A DNA stretch of 64,000 nucleotides from CAIXSC01 sp046349915 (lineage in GTDB: Bacteria > Planctomycetota > Planctomycetia > Pirellulales > Pirellulaceae). The stretch covers positions 62,001 to 126,000 of the forward strand of contig JAXMBL010000009.1 of NCBI GenBank assembly GCA_046349915.1. Direction: 5' to 3'. Of this stretch, positions 18,260 through 27,173 are shown piece after piece. Numbering within the stretch: position 1 is the first letter of the stretch; every line of letters begins with the position of its first letter. The position numbers and the translations under genes are program-made. Below the pieces are notes generated by a model. The model worked only from the letters and a program-made list of their open reading frames with translations. It was not told where the DNA came from and made no database searches.

Positions 18260-18289
18260 CAGTGACGATCAGCGAAGATCAGTGTTCCT
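18260..18289. repeat. Family C repeat
   Basis: CAGTGACGATCAGCGAAGATCAGTGTTCC lies just after the TPR lipoprotein stop. It is the reverse complement type of the repeat at 16319, and nearly the same string occurs at 47585 after the MFS gene. Confidence 0.55.
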
Positions 18290-18359
18290 AGCCCCCCACC
18301 CCGATCCGCGGCCAGCACGGGGTACAATTCAACTCGCCGACAAGGGGGCTCTGCATTCC

Positions 18360-19385
18360 ATGACCAAGGCATCTTCACCTTCGCGAGTTCGGGGGCGCAT
18401 CATTCGCTGGATGCGATTTCCGCTCATCGCTTACGCGGCCATCGTACTCATGTTCACATTTCTCCAACGCTCGCTCATCTACCATCCCGACTCGCCTGCT
18501 TCGCTGCCCGCGCGGGCCGTGATGGCCCCTGGATCGAGTGTCAGCGATGTGTCGGTCGTCGCGGAAGATGGCCTGAAACTGAACGGCTGGTACTTTTCGC
18601 CAAGTACTGCCCCCGAGAGAAAACCAACCGAGGTCGCGGCAGCTTCCGCGGATCGTTGGCTCGTCCTTTATTTCTCTGGCAATGCGGGTCACCGTGGCTA
18701 TCGAGTCGATGAAGCCATGATGTTCAACGAGCTCGGCTGCGATCTGTTGCTGGTCGACTATCGAGGCTACGGCGACAACGCGGGCTCACCCAACGAAGCG
18801 GCTCTAGCCGAAGACGCTCTCACCGTTTGGAACTATGCTCGACAGCATTATGGCTTCGCGGCCAAGCGTATCTTGCTGTGCGGCGAGTCTCTAGGAGGCG
18901 GGGTTGCGGTCCGCTTGGCGGCAGAGTTGTGCCAGCGAGGCGAAACGCCGGGAGGACTTGTATTACGAGCCACCTTTCCCTCGCTGGTGGAAGTAGCTGG
19001 CTGGCATTATCCGTGGCTTCCCGTGAAGTGGGCGATGGTCGAGCGATACCCGTCGCTCGAGCGCATCCCACACGTGCATTGCCCGATACTCCACTTCCAT
19101 GGAGATCGTGACTCGATCGTTCCCTACGCCTTGGGGCGCAAACTGATCGATGCCGCACCGGCAGCGGCGTCGAATGGCGTGCCCAAGCAGTTTGTCACGA
19201 TTGCGGGCGCCGACCACAACGACATTCTGGACCGTTCGCGCGATCAGGTCATGAACTCCCTCCGCGACTGGCTCCTACAACTCGGGCAGCCGGACGAAAA
19301 AAAACTACCAGCAGACCCACCTTATCGATCTGAGGCGAAGCTGCGGAAGGCGGGCGAGATCGGTGGTTTGGCGAAACGGCTGTGA
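18360..19385 (+). CDS. Membrane-anchored alpha/beta hydrolase
   Basis: A 341-aa serine hydrolase of the ABHD13/Bem46/YfhR type. An N-terminal helix (FPLIAYAAIVLMFTFLQRSLIYHP, about residues 17-40) anchors it. The core has VDYRGYGDNAGSP, the nucleophile elbow GESLGG, the acid in HGDRDSIVP and the histidine in GADHND, so a complete Ser-Asp-His triad is present. Substrate unknown (ester, thioester or amide). AAGGGGG lies 11 bases before the ATG at 18360. The family domain ends near LRDWLLQL; the last 30 or so residues (from GQPDEKK) are encoded by one arm of the inverted-repeat element at 19282-19838, so the natural C-terminus has probably been replaced by the insertion. Confidence 0.83.
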   Translation: MTKASSPSRVRGRIIRWMRFPLIAYAAIVLMFTFLQRSLIYHPDSPASLPARAVMAPGSSVSDVSVVAEDGLKLNGWYFSPSTAPERKPTEVAAASADRWLVLYFSGNAGHRGYRVDEAMMFNELGCDLLLVDYRGYGDNAGSPNEAALAEDALTVWNYARQHYGFAAKRILLCGESLGGGVAVRLAAELCQRGETPGGLVLRATFPSLVEVAGWHYPWLPVKWAMVERYPSLERIPHVHCPILHFHGDRDSIVPYALGRKLIDAAPAAASNGVPKQFVTIAGADHNDILDRSRDQVMNSLRDWLLQLGQPDEKKLPADPPYRSEAKLRKAGEIGGLAKRL

Positions 19386-19520
19386 CCGCCTTCCGCTGTT
19401 CGCCTTTGATCGATAAGGCATTGCGCGAGGCCTCTGCGACTGGCAAGACTTGGTTCCAGAATCGACCTTGGCCGGGGAATGGCAAACGCCCAAGGTAGCT
19501 CCTCGACAAGGAGGTGTCTG

Positions 19521-19721
19521 ATGTGGCGAGAAATTCTGCAACAAGGCAAAGACGTTATGCAGCAGGCCTGGCGTCTGCGGGATAGGGGCGGGCGCCCAGG
19601 GAACTCGCCGCCGCTACTCTGTCCAGCCAAGCGACATACGCCCACACTACCGCAGGTCTGGTTGGAAATGATGCCCGAGCGTCATGCCAGCGGCGACCTG
19701 GGTAAGCGGGGCTGGACTTAA
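19521..19721 (+). CDS. Small hypothetical protein inside the inverted-repeat element
   Basis: A 66-aa reading frame beginning MWREILQQGKDVMQQAW and ending GDLGKRGWT. Its main support is a near-perfect ribosome site, AAGGAGGTG (19508-19516), with the ATG at 19521. The N-terminal 20 residues could form an amphipathic helix; the rest is basic and Pro/Arg-rich with no domain I recognise. Its last codons lie in the left arm of the hairpin at 19697-19801. It may be a real small protein carried by the element, or a chance frame. Confidence 0.4.
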   Translation: MWREILQQGKDVMQQAWRLRDRGGRPGNSPPLLCPAKRHTPTLPQVWLEMMPERHASGDLGKRGWT

Positions 19722-19801
19722 GGATTGGGCGGCCCAGGTCCTTCGCCTATTCGAGCCAGTTCTGGCCGCCCAATCCCGCATTCCAGCCCCGCTTACCCAG
19801 G
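19697..19801. repeat. Long imperfect hairpin
   Basis: Left arm 19697-19734 and right arm 19764-19801, each 38 nt. The outer 20 bp (CCTGGGTAAGCGGGGC and following) and inner 12 bp (GATTGGGCGGCC) pair perfectly, with a 6-nt internal mismatch. The loop is 29 nt. The right arm abuts the outer inverted repeat at 19802. It could fold as a stable RNA or as cruciform DNA. Confidence 0.7.
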
Positions 19802-19932
19802 AGTGGGTCTGCTGGTAGTTTTTTTCGTCCGGCTGCCTCGAACTACGCACAGCTTCCCACGGCGAGTCGTCCCGCGCACAATAGCGAAGATAGCGTCGGT
19901 TCGATTTCCCCCTCTTCGAGAATTTACGCAGC

Positions 19933-20415
19933 ATGAACGCACGACAAGCCATTCGCCTCGCCATCGACACTGGCAACATGGTTGCCATGGCCTATCTTCA
20001 GGACCTTGGCGACGCCGATCTGATGCGCCGCGCTTGCCCAGGGATCAACCATATCAACTGGCAACTGGGGCATCTGATCGTCGCCGAAAACCACATGATC
20101 AATCAGGCCTCTCCCGGCTCGATGCCCCCGCTTCCCGAGGGTTTCGCTCAGAAGTACGGCAAGGAAATGGCCGGTTCCGATGATCCCTCACAGTTCGCGA
20201 CGAAGGAAGAACTGTTGCGAGTCGCGGGTGAACAGCGAGCGGCGACGCTCGCCACGCTCGACAAGATGACGGACGCCGATCTCGACCGCGCGACCGGCAT
20301 TGACTATGCGCCAACCGTCGCGGCTCTTTTCTCCATGCAGGGCGGCCACTTCCTCATGCATGCGGGTCAGTGGGCCGTTGTGCGACGTCAATTGGGTCGA
20401 CCGCCCCTGTTCTAA
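19933..20415 (+). CDS. DinB/YfiT-like four-helix protein
   Basis: A 160-aa protein with the DinB superfamily pattern: His in INWQLGHLIVAENHM (helix 2) and two further His in GGHFLMHAGQWAVVRRQLG (C-terminal helix), the positions that bind a divalent metal in this fold. Family members are metal-dependent enzymes or thiol-S-transferases (mycothiol or bacillithiol dependent in other phyla); planctomycete members are mostly uncharacterised. No signal peptide, so it is cytoplasmic. The ATG at 19933 follows a weak purine-rich site. It stands alone, just downstream of the inverted-repeat element, and is followed by the cytochrome gene with its own leader. Confidence 0.8.
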   Translation: MNARQAIRLAIDTGNMVAMAYLQDLGDADLMRRACPGINHINWQLGHLIVAENHMINQASPGSMPPLPEGFAQKYGKEMAGSDDPSQFATKEELLRVAGEQRAATLATLDKMTDADLDRATGIDYAPTVAALFSMQGGHFLMHAGQWAVVRRQLGRPPLF

Positions 20416-20427
20416 GCTTTGGCGTTA

Positions 20428-20459
20428 CGAACCCGCGGGCAAGTCTCGAACCCGCGGGC
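20428..20459. promoter_or_regulatory. Twin 13-bp direct repeats with palindromic core
   Basis: CGAACCCGCGGGC occurs exactly at 20428-20440 and 20447-20459, 19 bp apart. Each copy contains the 8-bp palindrome CCCGCGGG. The pair lies 31 bp before the start of the PSCyt1 gene. It could be a dimeric-regulator operator; it could also be a local duplication. Confidence 0.35.
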
Positions 20460-20489
20460 GAATTTCTCATTCCAGGAGGTTCTCCCCGC

Positions 20490-22880
20490 ATGTTTGGCCG
20501 TGCTCAGGCGAAATGGCATATGCTCGCCAGCCTCCTGGTTTTCGTCGCACTTCGCCCAGATTCCGTCCGGGCGACGGAACCCCAACCGACCACAAACTCA
20601 CAACCGTCGTCCTCGCAGGGACTCCCCGCGAAAATCGACTTCAATCGCGATGTGCGTCCGATCCTGGCGGACAACTGCGTCTATTGCCACGGACCAGATG
20701 CCAAACATCGCGAGGGCGATCTGAGGTTGGATGTCCGTGAGGATGCGGTGGCGACCGGAGCGATTGTCCCGGGCAAGCCTGATTCCAGCGAGTTGCTTCG
20801 GCGCATCCTCTCCGACGCCGCCGACCAACGCATGCCTCCTCCGAACACGCAAAAGCAACTCACCGATCGCCAAAAAACCGTACTGCGTCGCTGGATCGAA
20901 CAAGGGGCGGAGTACCAGAAACACTGGGCTTATGTTCCTCCTCAAAAACACACCCCTCCTCCGATTTCCGGCGTCGATCATCCAATCGATCGCTTCATTC
21001 AAGCTCGACTTGCGGAAGAGAAACTCTCGCCTTCCCTAGCCGCATCCACAGAGACTCTCATGCGCCGAGTGTCTCTTGACCTCACAGGATTACCGCCAAC
21101 GCTGGCCGAGATCGACGAGTTTGTGGAGCAAACGAACCGCGACCCCGACGCGGCATACCGCGAACTGGTCGACCGTCTGTTGAAGAGCCCGCACTTTGGC
21201 GAACGCTGGGGCCGTTGGTGGCTCGACCAAGCTCGCTACGCTGACAGCAACGGCTACTCGATCGATGCGCCGCGTCAGATCTGGAAGTATCGCGACTGGG
21301 TGGTGCAGGCGCTGAATGCCGACATGCCGTTCGATCAATTCACCTTAGAACAGTTAGCGGGCGATCTGCTACCTGGCGCGACCGAAGACCAGCGAATCGC
21401 CACAGGCTTTCATCGCAATACGCAGATCAATCAAGAGGGAGGCATCGACCGCGAGCAGTTCCGGATCGATAGCGTGTTCGATCGAGTCGCCACGACCGGC
21501 TCGGTTTGGCTCGGACTCTCCATCGGCTGCGCCCAATGCCACGACCATAAGTTCGATCCGATTAGTCAGCGCGAGTACTATCAGTTGTTCGCTTTCCTTA
21601 ACAACCAGGACGAGCCCACGCTGCGAGTCTATGGTCCTGGCGCCGACGGCGCCGCTTTGCAGGCGGAACTCAAGTCGCTGGAGAAAGAACTCGCCAAATA
21701 CCTTGACGGCCAAGCTGCGTCCCTCATGGAATGGGAAGCGACACTGACCGACGAACTCAAGGCCAAGCTTACGGGTCCCGCCAAAGCGGCGCTCGCGGCA
21801 GCTCCCGCCAAACGATCGTTCGCGCAGCGTCGAGCCCTGTATGCCGCGGGGCCGGGAATGATGGACGAGGAGTTCCGCCGACGAGGGACTCAATACTCGG
21901 AGTTGGAGGCTCGCATCAACGCGGCGCCCACAACGCTGGTGCTCCAAGAGTTAGCGAAACCGCGTCGCACGACGGTCTTCATCAAGGGCGATTTCACTCG
22001 TCCGGCCGAGGAAGTCACTTCGGGAACTCCCGCGTTGCTCCATCCTTTCGAAAACTCAACTGGCTCGTCCAACCGCATCGACCTATCGAAGTGGCTGACA
22101 GCCCGCGCGAATCCTCTGACGGCCCGCGTCATCGCCAACCGGATCTGGCAACAGTGTTTTGGGCGTGGAATCGTCGAAACCGAAAACGACTTTGGCGCTC
22201 AAGGGACGCCGCCCAGCCATCCCGAACTGCTGGACTATTTGGCCGTCGAGTTCATGGACCAGGGCTGGCGCATCAAGGAATTGCTGCGATTCATCGTGAC
22301 CTCGCACGCCTATCGGCAGTCGTCGGACGACCGTCCCGAGTTACGGGCGAATGATCCGCACAACTATCTGCTGGGACGTCAGCGGCGACTCCGCTTGGAC
22401 GCCGAGGTGATCCGCGATGTTTCTCTGGCGGCCAGCGGACTGCTTTCGTCCAAGGTCGGGGGACCACCCGTATTCCCGCCCATCCCGGACGGGGTCATGT
22501 CGCAGGGGCAGGTACGACATCCCTGGAATACCAGCGTTGGCGAGGATCGGTTCCGTCGAGGCCTCTATACGTTCGCGTTCCGCGCGACGCCCACGCCCGC
22601 GCTCAACGTGTTTGATGCTCCGGATGGCTACAGCGCCTGCACTCGCCGCATCCGCAGCAATACGCCGCTCCAAGCGCTCGCGTTGCTGAACGATGCGACT
22701 TCGGTCGAATTCGCCGAGGCGCTCGCGAAAATCATCCAAAAGGACGGGCTGGATGTTGCGTTTCGACGGTGCGTCAATCGACGTCCGCACCCCGAGGAAC
22801 TCGCCGTACTTCAGCCTCTCGAACCGCTCGACGCCGCCCGCGTGCTTTTGAATCTCGACGAAACAATTACTCGCGAGTGA
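20490..22880 (+). CDS. PSCyt1/DUF1549/DUF1553 cytochrome-like protein
   Basis: A 796-aa planctomycete-specific secreted protein. The N-terminal signal peptide (about residues 1-28, ending VRATEP) is followed by a PSCyt1 domain with one heme-binding motif CVYCH at residues 63-67. The central DUF1549 (PSCyt2) region (PIDRFIQARLAEEKLSPS, GLPPTLAEIDEF, FGERWGRWWLDQARYADSNG) comes next, then the C-terminal DUF1553 (PSD1) region (NPLTARVIANRIWQQCFGRGIV, SNTPLQALALLND). AGGAGG (20474-20479) sits eleven bases before the ATG at 20490. It is followed after 5 bp by a DUF1501 gene, the usual partner. Such pairs are common in planctomycetes that degrade complex polysaccharides, but the reaction is not established. 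Confidence 0.93.
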   Translation: MFGRAQAKWHMLASLLVFVALRPDSVRATEPQPTTNSQPSSSQGLPAKIDFNRDVRPILADNCVYCHGPDAKHREGDLRLDVREDAVATGAIVPGKPDSSELLRRILSDAADQRMPPPNTQKQLTDRQKTVLRRWIEQGAEYQKHWAYVPPQKHTPPPISGVDHPIDRFIQARLAEEKLSPSLAASTETLMRRVSLDLTGLPPTLAEIDEFVEQTNRDPDAAYRELVDRLLKSPHFGERWGRWWLDQARYADSNGYSIDAPRQIWKYRDWVVQALNADMPFDQFTLEQLAGDLLPGATEDQRIATGFHRNTQINQEGGIDREQFRIDSVFDRVATTGSVWLGLSIGCAQCHDHKFDPISQREYYQLFAFLNNQDEPTLRVYGPGADGAALQAELKSLEKELAKYLDGQAASLMEWEATLTDELKAKLTGPAKAALAAAPAKRSFAQRRALYAAGPGMMDEEFRRRGTQYSELEARINAAPTTLVLQELAKPRRTTVFIKGDFTRPAEEVTSGTPALLHPFENSTGSSNRIDLSKWLTARANPLTARVIANRIWQQCFGRGIVETENDFGAQGTPPSHPELLDYLAVEFMDQGWRIKELLRFIVTSHAYRQSSDDRPELRANDPHNYLLGRQRRLRLDAEVIRDVSLAASGLLSSKVGGPPVFPPIPDGVMSQGQVRHPWNTSVGEDRFRRGLYTFAFRATPTPALNVFDAPDGYSACTRRIRSNTPLQALALLNDATSVEFAEALAKIIQKDGLDVAFRRCVNRRPHPEELAVLQPLEPLDAARVLLNLDETITRE

Positions 22881-22885
22881 CCGCC

Positions 22886-24430
22886 ATGACCACATCACGC
22901 CATGATTCGCGCATGCCTCGTTCACTCCCCGCGACCGCAACGCAGCAAGACATGCTCCGCGCGGCGACTCGGCGACACTTCTTCCATGACTGCGCTATCG
23001 GACTTGGCTCTTTGGGACTCGCGTCGCTGCTGGGCAATGGCGACCTGCGAAACAGTTCGTTGGCGGGTGGATCGCGCCTTAACGCGGCGGACGACACGGA
23101 TGACCCTCGGACTCGCAATCCACTCCGTCCCAAGCCGCCTCACTTTCCGGCCAAGGCGAAGAGCGTCATCTTCCTCTTCATGGCAGGGGGGCCCTCGCAA
23201 CTCGAGCTTTTCGATTACAAGCCGAAACTCGCCGAGCTAAGTGGCAAGCCGATCCCCGAGAGTTATCTCGCGGGAAAACGGTTCGCGTTCATGGGGAGCA
23301 GTCATCGCACCGACTTGCTGGGTCCCAAACGCGCCTTCAAGCAGTATGGAGCTCAAGGGGCATGGGTCAGTGATCTATTGCCGCACACGGCTGGGATCTT
23401 GGACGAGTTGTGTATCGTGAAGACCTGCAAGACTGACTTGTTCAATCATGCGCCCGCCAAACTGTTCATGAACACCGGCAGCGGCCAATTTGGCCGACCG
23501 AGCATGGGTTCTTGGGTGACTTACGGCATTGGCAGCGAGTGCGATAACTTGCCGGGGTTTGTGGTGCTGCAAAGCGGCCCTCGCGGTCCCCGCGGCGGTG
23601 CTGTGTTGTGGGGTAGCGGCGTCCTGCCGACCACTTATCAAGGAGTTCCGTTGCGGAACACGGGCGACCCCATTCTCAATCTGTCGAATCCCAAGGATGT
23701 TGATGCGGCTCGCCAGCGGCGCGTCGTCGATGCCGTCCGTGAACTCAATCTCAAACGGCTCGTCGCTTCCGGCGATGAGGAAATCGCCACGCGAATCAAC
23801 GCCTACGAGATGGCTTACCGCATGCAGTCGAGCGCGCCGGAATTGATGAACACCGACGACGAGTCGTCCGCGACGCTCGACATGTACGGCATCAAGAACC
23901 CGCGTGAATCCACGTTTGCTCGCAACTGCCTGCTCGCTCGTCGACTTGTCGAACGCGGCGTTCGATTCATCCAGCTTTACCACACGAATTGGGACCATCA
24001 TGGAGGGCCCACAGAGAATTTGGAGAAGCACTTGCCCGACGTCTGTCGCGACATCGACCAACCATGCGCGGCACTCGTTCGCGACCTGAAGCAGCGCGGT
24101 TTGCTTGACAGCACGATCGTGCTGTGGGGAGGCGAGTTTGGACGCACGCCGATGGGCGAGGTGCGTGAGTCCACCGGGCGCAACCACCACATCGATGCCT
24201 TCACGATGTGGACCGCAGGCGGCGGATTCAAACCTGGTTTAGTGTATGGCGAAACGGATGAATTCGGCTTTGGGGCGATCGAGAACCCGGTCCATGTCCA
24301 CGACCTCCACGCCACCCTGCTCCACCAATTGGGACTCGACCACCAACGTCTCTCGGTCCGCTTCCAAGGACTCGACTTCCGCCTGACAGGGGTCGAAGGA
24401 CCGCGAGTGATCAAAGACCTCGTAACTTGA
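22886..24430 (+). CDS. Tat-exported DUF1501 protein
   Basis: A 514-aa protein of the DUF1501 family, related by fold to alkaline phosphatase/sulfatase-like enzymes. A twin-arginine signal (TRRHFFHDCAIGLGSLGLASLL, near residues 28-50) predicts export by Tat. Family segments seen include AKSVIFLFMAGGPSQLELFDYKP, NWDHHGG, WGGEFGRTPMGE and GRNHHIDAFTMW, the last three holding likely metal-binding residues. It probably works with the PSCyt1 protein encoded 5 bp upstream in the same operon. The start at 22886 has a weak ribosome site, consistent with translational coupling. A tandem repeat array begins 6 bp after its stop. Confidence 0.92.
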   Translation: MTTSRHDSRMPRSLPATATQQDMLRAATRRHFFHDCAIGLGSLGLASLLGNGDLRNSSLAGGSRLNAADDTDDPRTRNPLRPKPPHFPAKAKSVIFLFMAGGPSQLELFDYKPKLAELSGKPIPESYLAGKRFAFMGSSHRTDLLGPKRAFKQYGAQGAWVSDLLPHTAGILDELCIVKTCKTDLFNHAPAKLFMNTGSGQFGRPSMGSWVTYGIGSECDNLPGFVVLQSGPRGPRGGAVLWGSGVLPTTYQGVPLRNTGDPILNLSNPKDVDAARQRRVVDAVRELNLKRLVASGDEEIATRINAYEMAYRMQSSAPELMNTDDESSATLDMYGIKNPRESTFARNCLLARRLVERGVRFIQLYHTNWDHHGGPTENLEKHLPDVCRDIDQPCAALVRDLKQRGLLDSTIVLWGGEFGRTPMGEVRESTGRNHHIDAFTMWTAGGGFKPGLVYGETDEFGFGAIENPVHVHDLHATLLHQLGLDHQRLSVRFQGLDFRLTGVEGPRVIKDLVT

Positions 24431-24436
24431 AATGTT

Positions 24437-25773
24437 GGAACCACTAATCACACGAATCGGACGAATGAGTGGTGGGAGATGCAAACCTGGCACTCAACCG
24501 ACCCTCGCTATTGGAGAGCGAGACCAGCCAAACGGGGGCGATGAAACTCAACCGATTCACCCACACGCCTCTCTCTGGATTCGTGGAATTCGTGCGATTC
24601 GTGGTCCACCACCATCCGTGGCTCCCAACTGCGAACCAGTCGGTCATGAGGGAACCACTAATCGCACGAATCGCACGAAGGAGTGGTGGGAGATGCAAAC
24701 CTGGCACTCAATAAACCCTCGCTATTTGAGAGCGAGACCAGCCAAACGGGGGCGATGAAACTCAACCGATTCACCCACACGCCTCTCTCTGGATTCGTGG
24801 AATTCGTGCGATTCGTGGTCCACCACCATCCGTGGCCCCCCAACTGCGAACCAGTCGGTCATGAGGGAACCACTAATCGCACGAATCGCACGAATGAGTG
24901 GTGGGAGATGCAAACCTGGCACTCAATCGACCCTAGCAATCGCCACCCACCACCATCCGTGGCTCCCAACTGCGAACCAGTCGCCACTAATCGCACGAAT
25001 CGCACGAAGGAGTGGTGGGAGATGCGGCAGACTATTTGAGAGCAGCCAAACGGGGCGATGAAACTCAACCGATTCACCCACACTCCTCTCTCTGGATTCG
25101 TGGAATTCGTGCGACTCGTGGTCCACCCCCATCCGTGGCTCCCAACTGCGAACCAGTCGGTCATGAGGGAACCACTAATCGCACGAATCGCACGAATGAG
25201 TGGTGGGAGATGCAAACCTGGCACTCAATCGACCCTAGCTATTTGAGAGCGAGACCAGCCAAACGGGTGCGATGAAACTCAACCGATTCACCCACACTCC
25301 TCTCTCTGGATTCGTGGAATTCGTGCGACTCGTGGTCCACCCCCATCCGTGGCTCCCAACTGCGAACCAGTCGGTCATGAGGGAACCACTAATCGCACTA
25401 ATCGCACGAATGAGTGGCGGGAGATGCAAACCTGGCATTCAACCGACCCTAGCTATTGGAGAGCGAGACCAGCCAAACGGGGGCGATGAAACTCAACCGA
25501 TTCACCCACACTCCTCTCTCTAGATTCGTGGAATTCGTGCGATTCGTGGTCCACCCCCATCCGTGGCCCCCAACTGCGAACCAGTCGGTCATGAGGAAAC
25601 CACTAATCGCACGAATCGCACGAATGAGTGGTGGGAGATGCAAACCTGGCACTCAATCGACCCTAGCTATTGGAGAGCGAGACCAGCCAAACGGGGGCGA
25701 TGAAACTCAACCGATTCACCCACACGCCTCTCTCTGGATTCGTGGAGTTCCTGCGATTCGTGGTCCACCACCT
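24437..25773. repeat. Tandem array of about 214-bp repeats (seven units)
   Basis: Units begin with GGAACCACTAATCGCACG near 24437, 24651, 24866, 24985 (lacking the first bases), 25168, 25382 and 25595. Spacing is 213-215 bp except around 24866-25168, where the third unit has an internal deletion of about 95 bp and the fourth is shortened. Each unit begins with CGCACGAATCGCACGAAT and carries near its end ATTCGTGCGATTCGTGG, which is roughly the inverse complement, so every unit has imperfect terminal inverted repeats of about 30 bp. Short frames run through it but repeat with the DNA and carry no ribosome sites, so I treat it as non-coding. Confidence 0.92.
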
Positions 25774-25783
25774 GCCGGGGCAA

Positions 25784-25817
25784 ATAAAAACGGGATGGAG
25801 GCTTACCTCCATCCCGT
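25784..25817 (-). terminator. Intrinsic terminator of the DUF1559 gene
   Basis: On the minus strand, ACGGGATGGAGG-TAAG-CCTCCATCCCGT forms a perfect 12-bp stem with a 4-nt loop, followed by TTTTATTTG. It lies 39 bp after the stop of the DUF1559 gene and separates it from the repeat array. Confidence 0.9.
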
Positions 25818-25855
25818 CTTATTGAGCACTCATTACGCTTTAGGAGAGATGTCGA

Positions 25856-26860
25856 CTATTCGTAGTCGGCGCTCTTCAGCGGGTATTGGCGGTGCGGCGC
25901 CGTCGACTTGGCGCTGTCGATCGTCAGCAGTTGGCAGTAGACGCGATACGAAATGGTATCGCGAATAAAGGCCGTATGGCGATCCGCGAAGACGGTCACA
26001 ACTCCACCAGGATGGTTGCTGGAGGGATGCACATCCTCGGTCGTCATGGCGTTCCAGTCAGCCGTGGTCTTCTTGTTGCCATTGATCTTGGCGCGAGCAT
26101 TCACGGTCCCAGCGGCGGGCATGCCCGAGTCCAAAGCGTAGGCGGGATCGCCATCGCTGGCATACAGGTAAACCATCAGATTCGAGCCAGCGGGATACAG
26201 GGGAGCGGCGGACGCGGGATACTTCATATTCAGCGAGCCGTTCGTCCAGTTACCGGCCAGCAAGCTCTCGGAGTAAAGCAGCGTGTTACTGGCGCCGTCT
26301 TTCAGGTTCGACATGTTCACGCGAGCAGCCGCGATCGTGACCGCATTGTTCGTCGGGCAGACGCCAGCGACGCCGTTGACGAACACGCCATTCAGCATGC
26401 CTTCGTTATACGAAGTCACGGCGCCAAAGGAACCGGGCAGGTAGCCGCCGTTGGCGATGTACGAGTTGTGCGGCGCCGTGTCATCAGGCGGCGGATCGCT
26501 CGGGCAACGCAGCGACTTGACGTAGGGGAAGAGCCGAGGGTCGTTGGCCGAGACGCTCGAGTCATTCCACAGGTCATAAACGCCTTGTTGGTCGAGTGCG
26601 GGCAGGAGCATCGTGGCCCACGAGGCCTCTTTGCCTTGCAGGGATTGGCGATATCCAGGGAAGTGCCCCTTGCCCGTCTCGATCGCCAGCGTGGCGACTG
26701 CCATCTGCGAGAGCGAGTTGGTGCATTGGGTGCGGCGAGCTGCCTCGCGAGCCGCTTGGACGGCAGGCATAAGCAGCCCGGCGAGGATGCCGATGATGGC
26801 GATCACCACCAACAGCTCGACGAGCGTGAATCCGGAACGAACCCTGCGACGATGCGTCAT
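25856..26860 (-). CDS. DUF1559 type II secretion-like pseudopilin
   Basis: A 334-aa planctomycete pseudopilin. The N-terminus has the prepilin peptidase/N-methylation signal RSGFTLVELLVVIAIIGIL directly after a short basic leader, so cleavage after Gly and methylation of Phe are expected. The long DUF1559 domain follows (AVQAAREAARRTQC, SLRCPSDP, YIANGGYLPG, GASNTLLYSE). The C-terminal region normally has an H-x9-DG sequence; here it is HPGGVVTVFADR, with Arg in place of Gly. AGGAG stands about eight bases before the ATG at 26860, and a strong terminator follows the stop. These proteins occur in large paralogous sets and are thought to be surface-fibre or secretion-system components; its partner machinery is not in this window. 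Confidence 0.93.
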   Translation of the reverse strand: MTHRRRVRSGFTLVELLVVIAIIGILAGLLMPAVQAAREAARRTQCTNSLSQMAVATLAIETGKGHFPGYRQSLQGKEASWATMLLPALDQQGVYDLWNDSSVSANDPRLFPYVKSLRCPSDPPPDDTAPHNSYIANGGYLPGSFGAVTSYNEGMLNGVFVNGVAGVCPTNNAVTIAAARVNMSNLKDGASNTLLYSESLLAGNWTNGSLNMKYPASAAPLYPAGSNLMVYLYASDGDPAYALDSGMPAAGTVNARAKINGNKKTTADWNAMTTEDVHPSSNHPGGVVTVFADRHTAFIRDTISYRVYCQLLTIDSAKSTAPHRQYPLKSADYE

Positions 26861-27173
26861 GACCGTGTCTCCTAAATGCGTGGCCGATGGATGCGAGGAT
26901 CTACCATTGAGTGCGCCGGCGGCGTTCCCTGGAATGCTGGCCACGACTGCCCCCGCATCGCCCGCTATGCTGACGGGTCGCTTTCTGGGAAACGAACGCT
27001 GAACGTTCCGCTGATAAGTATTGTGTAATTGTCGCAGAATGTCTGGCGCGAGTCCACACTTCCGCGGGAAAAATAACAACTACCCAGAGGCTCCGCAGAC
27101 TCCTCAGGGCTGGCTAAACTACGATTTCACCCCTGAGCACTCGCCCACACAGCAGCCCTCGGACGATGACACC

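Larger units (their letters stand above)
19282..19838. mobile_element. Inverted-repeat-bounded element, possible MITE
   Basis: A 35-nt sequence (19284-19319, including GGCAGCCGGACG, a run of eight A and CTACCAGCAGACCCAC) is repeated in inverse orientation at 19802-19837 with one base missing in the A-run. The arms bracket about 480 bp that hold a 66-codon ORF with a strong ribosome site and, at the right end, a 38-nt-arm hairpin. The left arm lies inside the coding end of the hydrolase gene. No transposase is present and I see no clear target duplication, so it would be a non-autonomous element if mobile. Confidence 0.5.

Noticed and set aside
20440..20470. tRNA-like string GTCTCGAACCCGC
   Set aside because: It is part of the 13-bp direct repeat; no acceptor, D or anticodon arm can be formed around it.
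24541..25790. Repeated 60-80-aa frames (MKLNRFTHTP type) in the tandem array
   Set aside because: They repeat only because the DNA repeats, have no ribosome site, and similar frames are open on the opposite strand of the same units.
27002..27173. preQ1 riboswitch upstream of queC
   Set aside because: A short string like GGCTAAAC is present, but the conserved pseudoknot stem and A-rich tail of preQ1-I could not be assembled.
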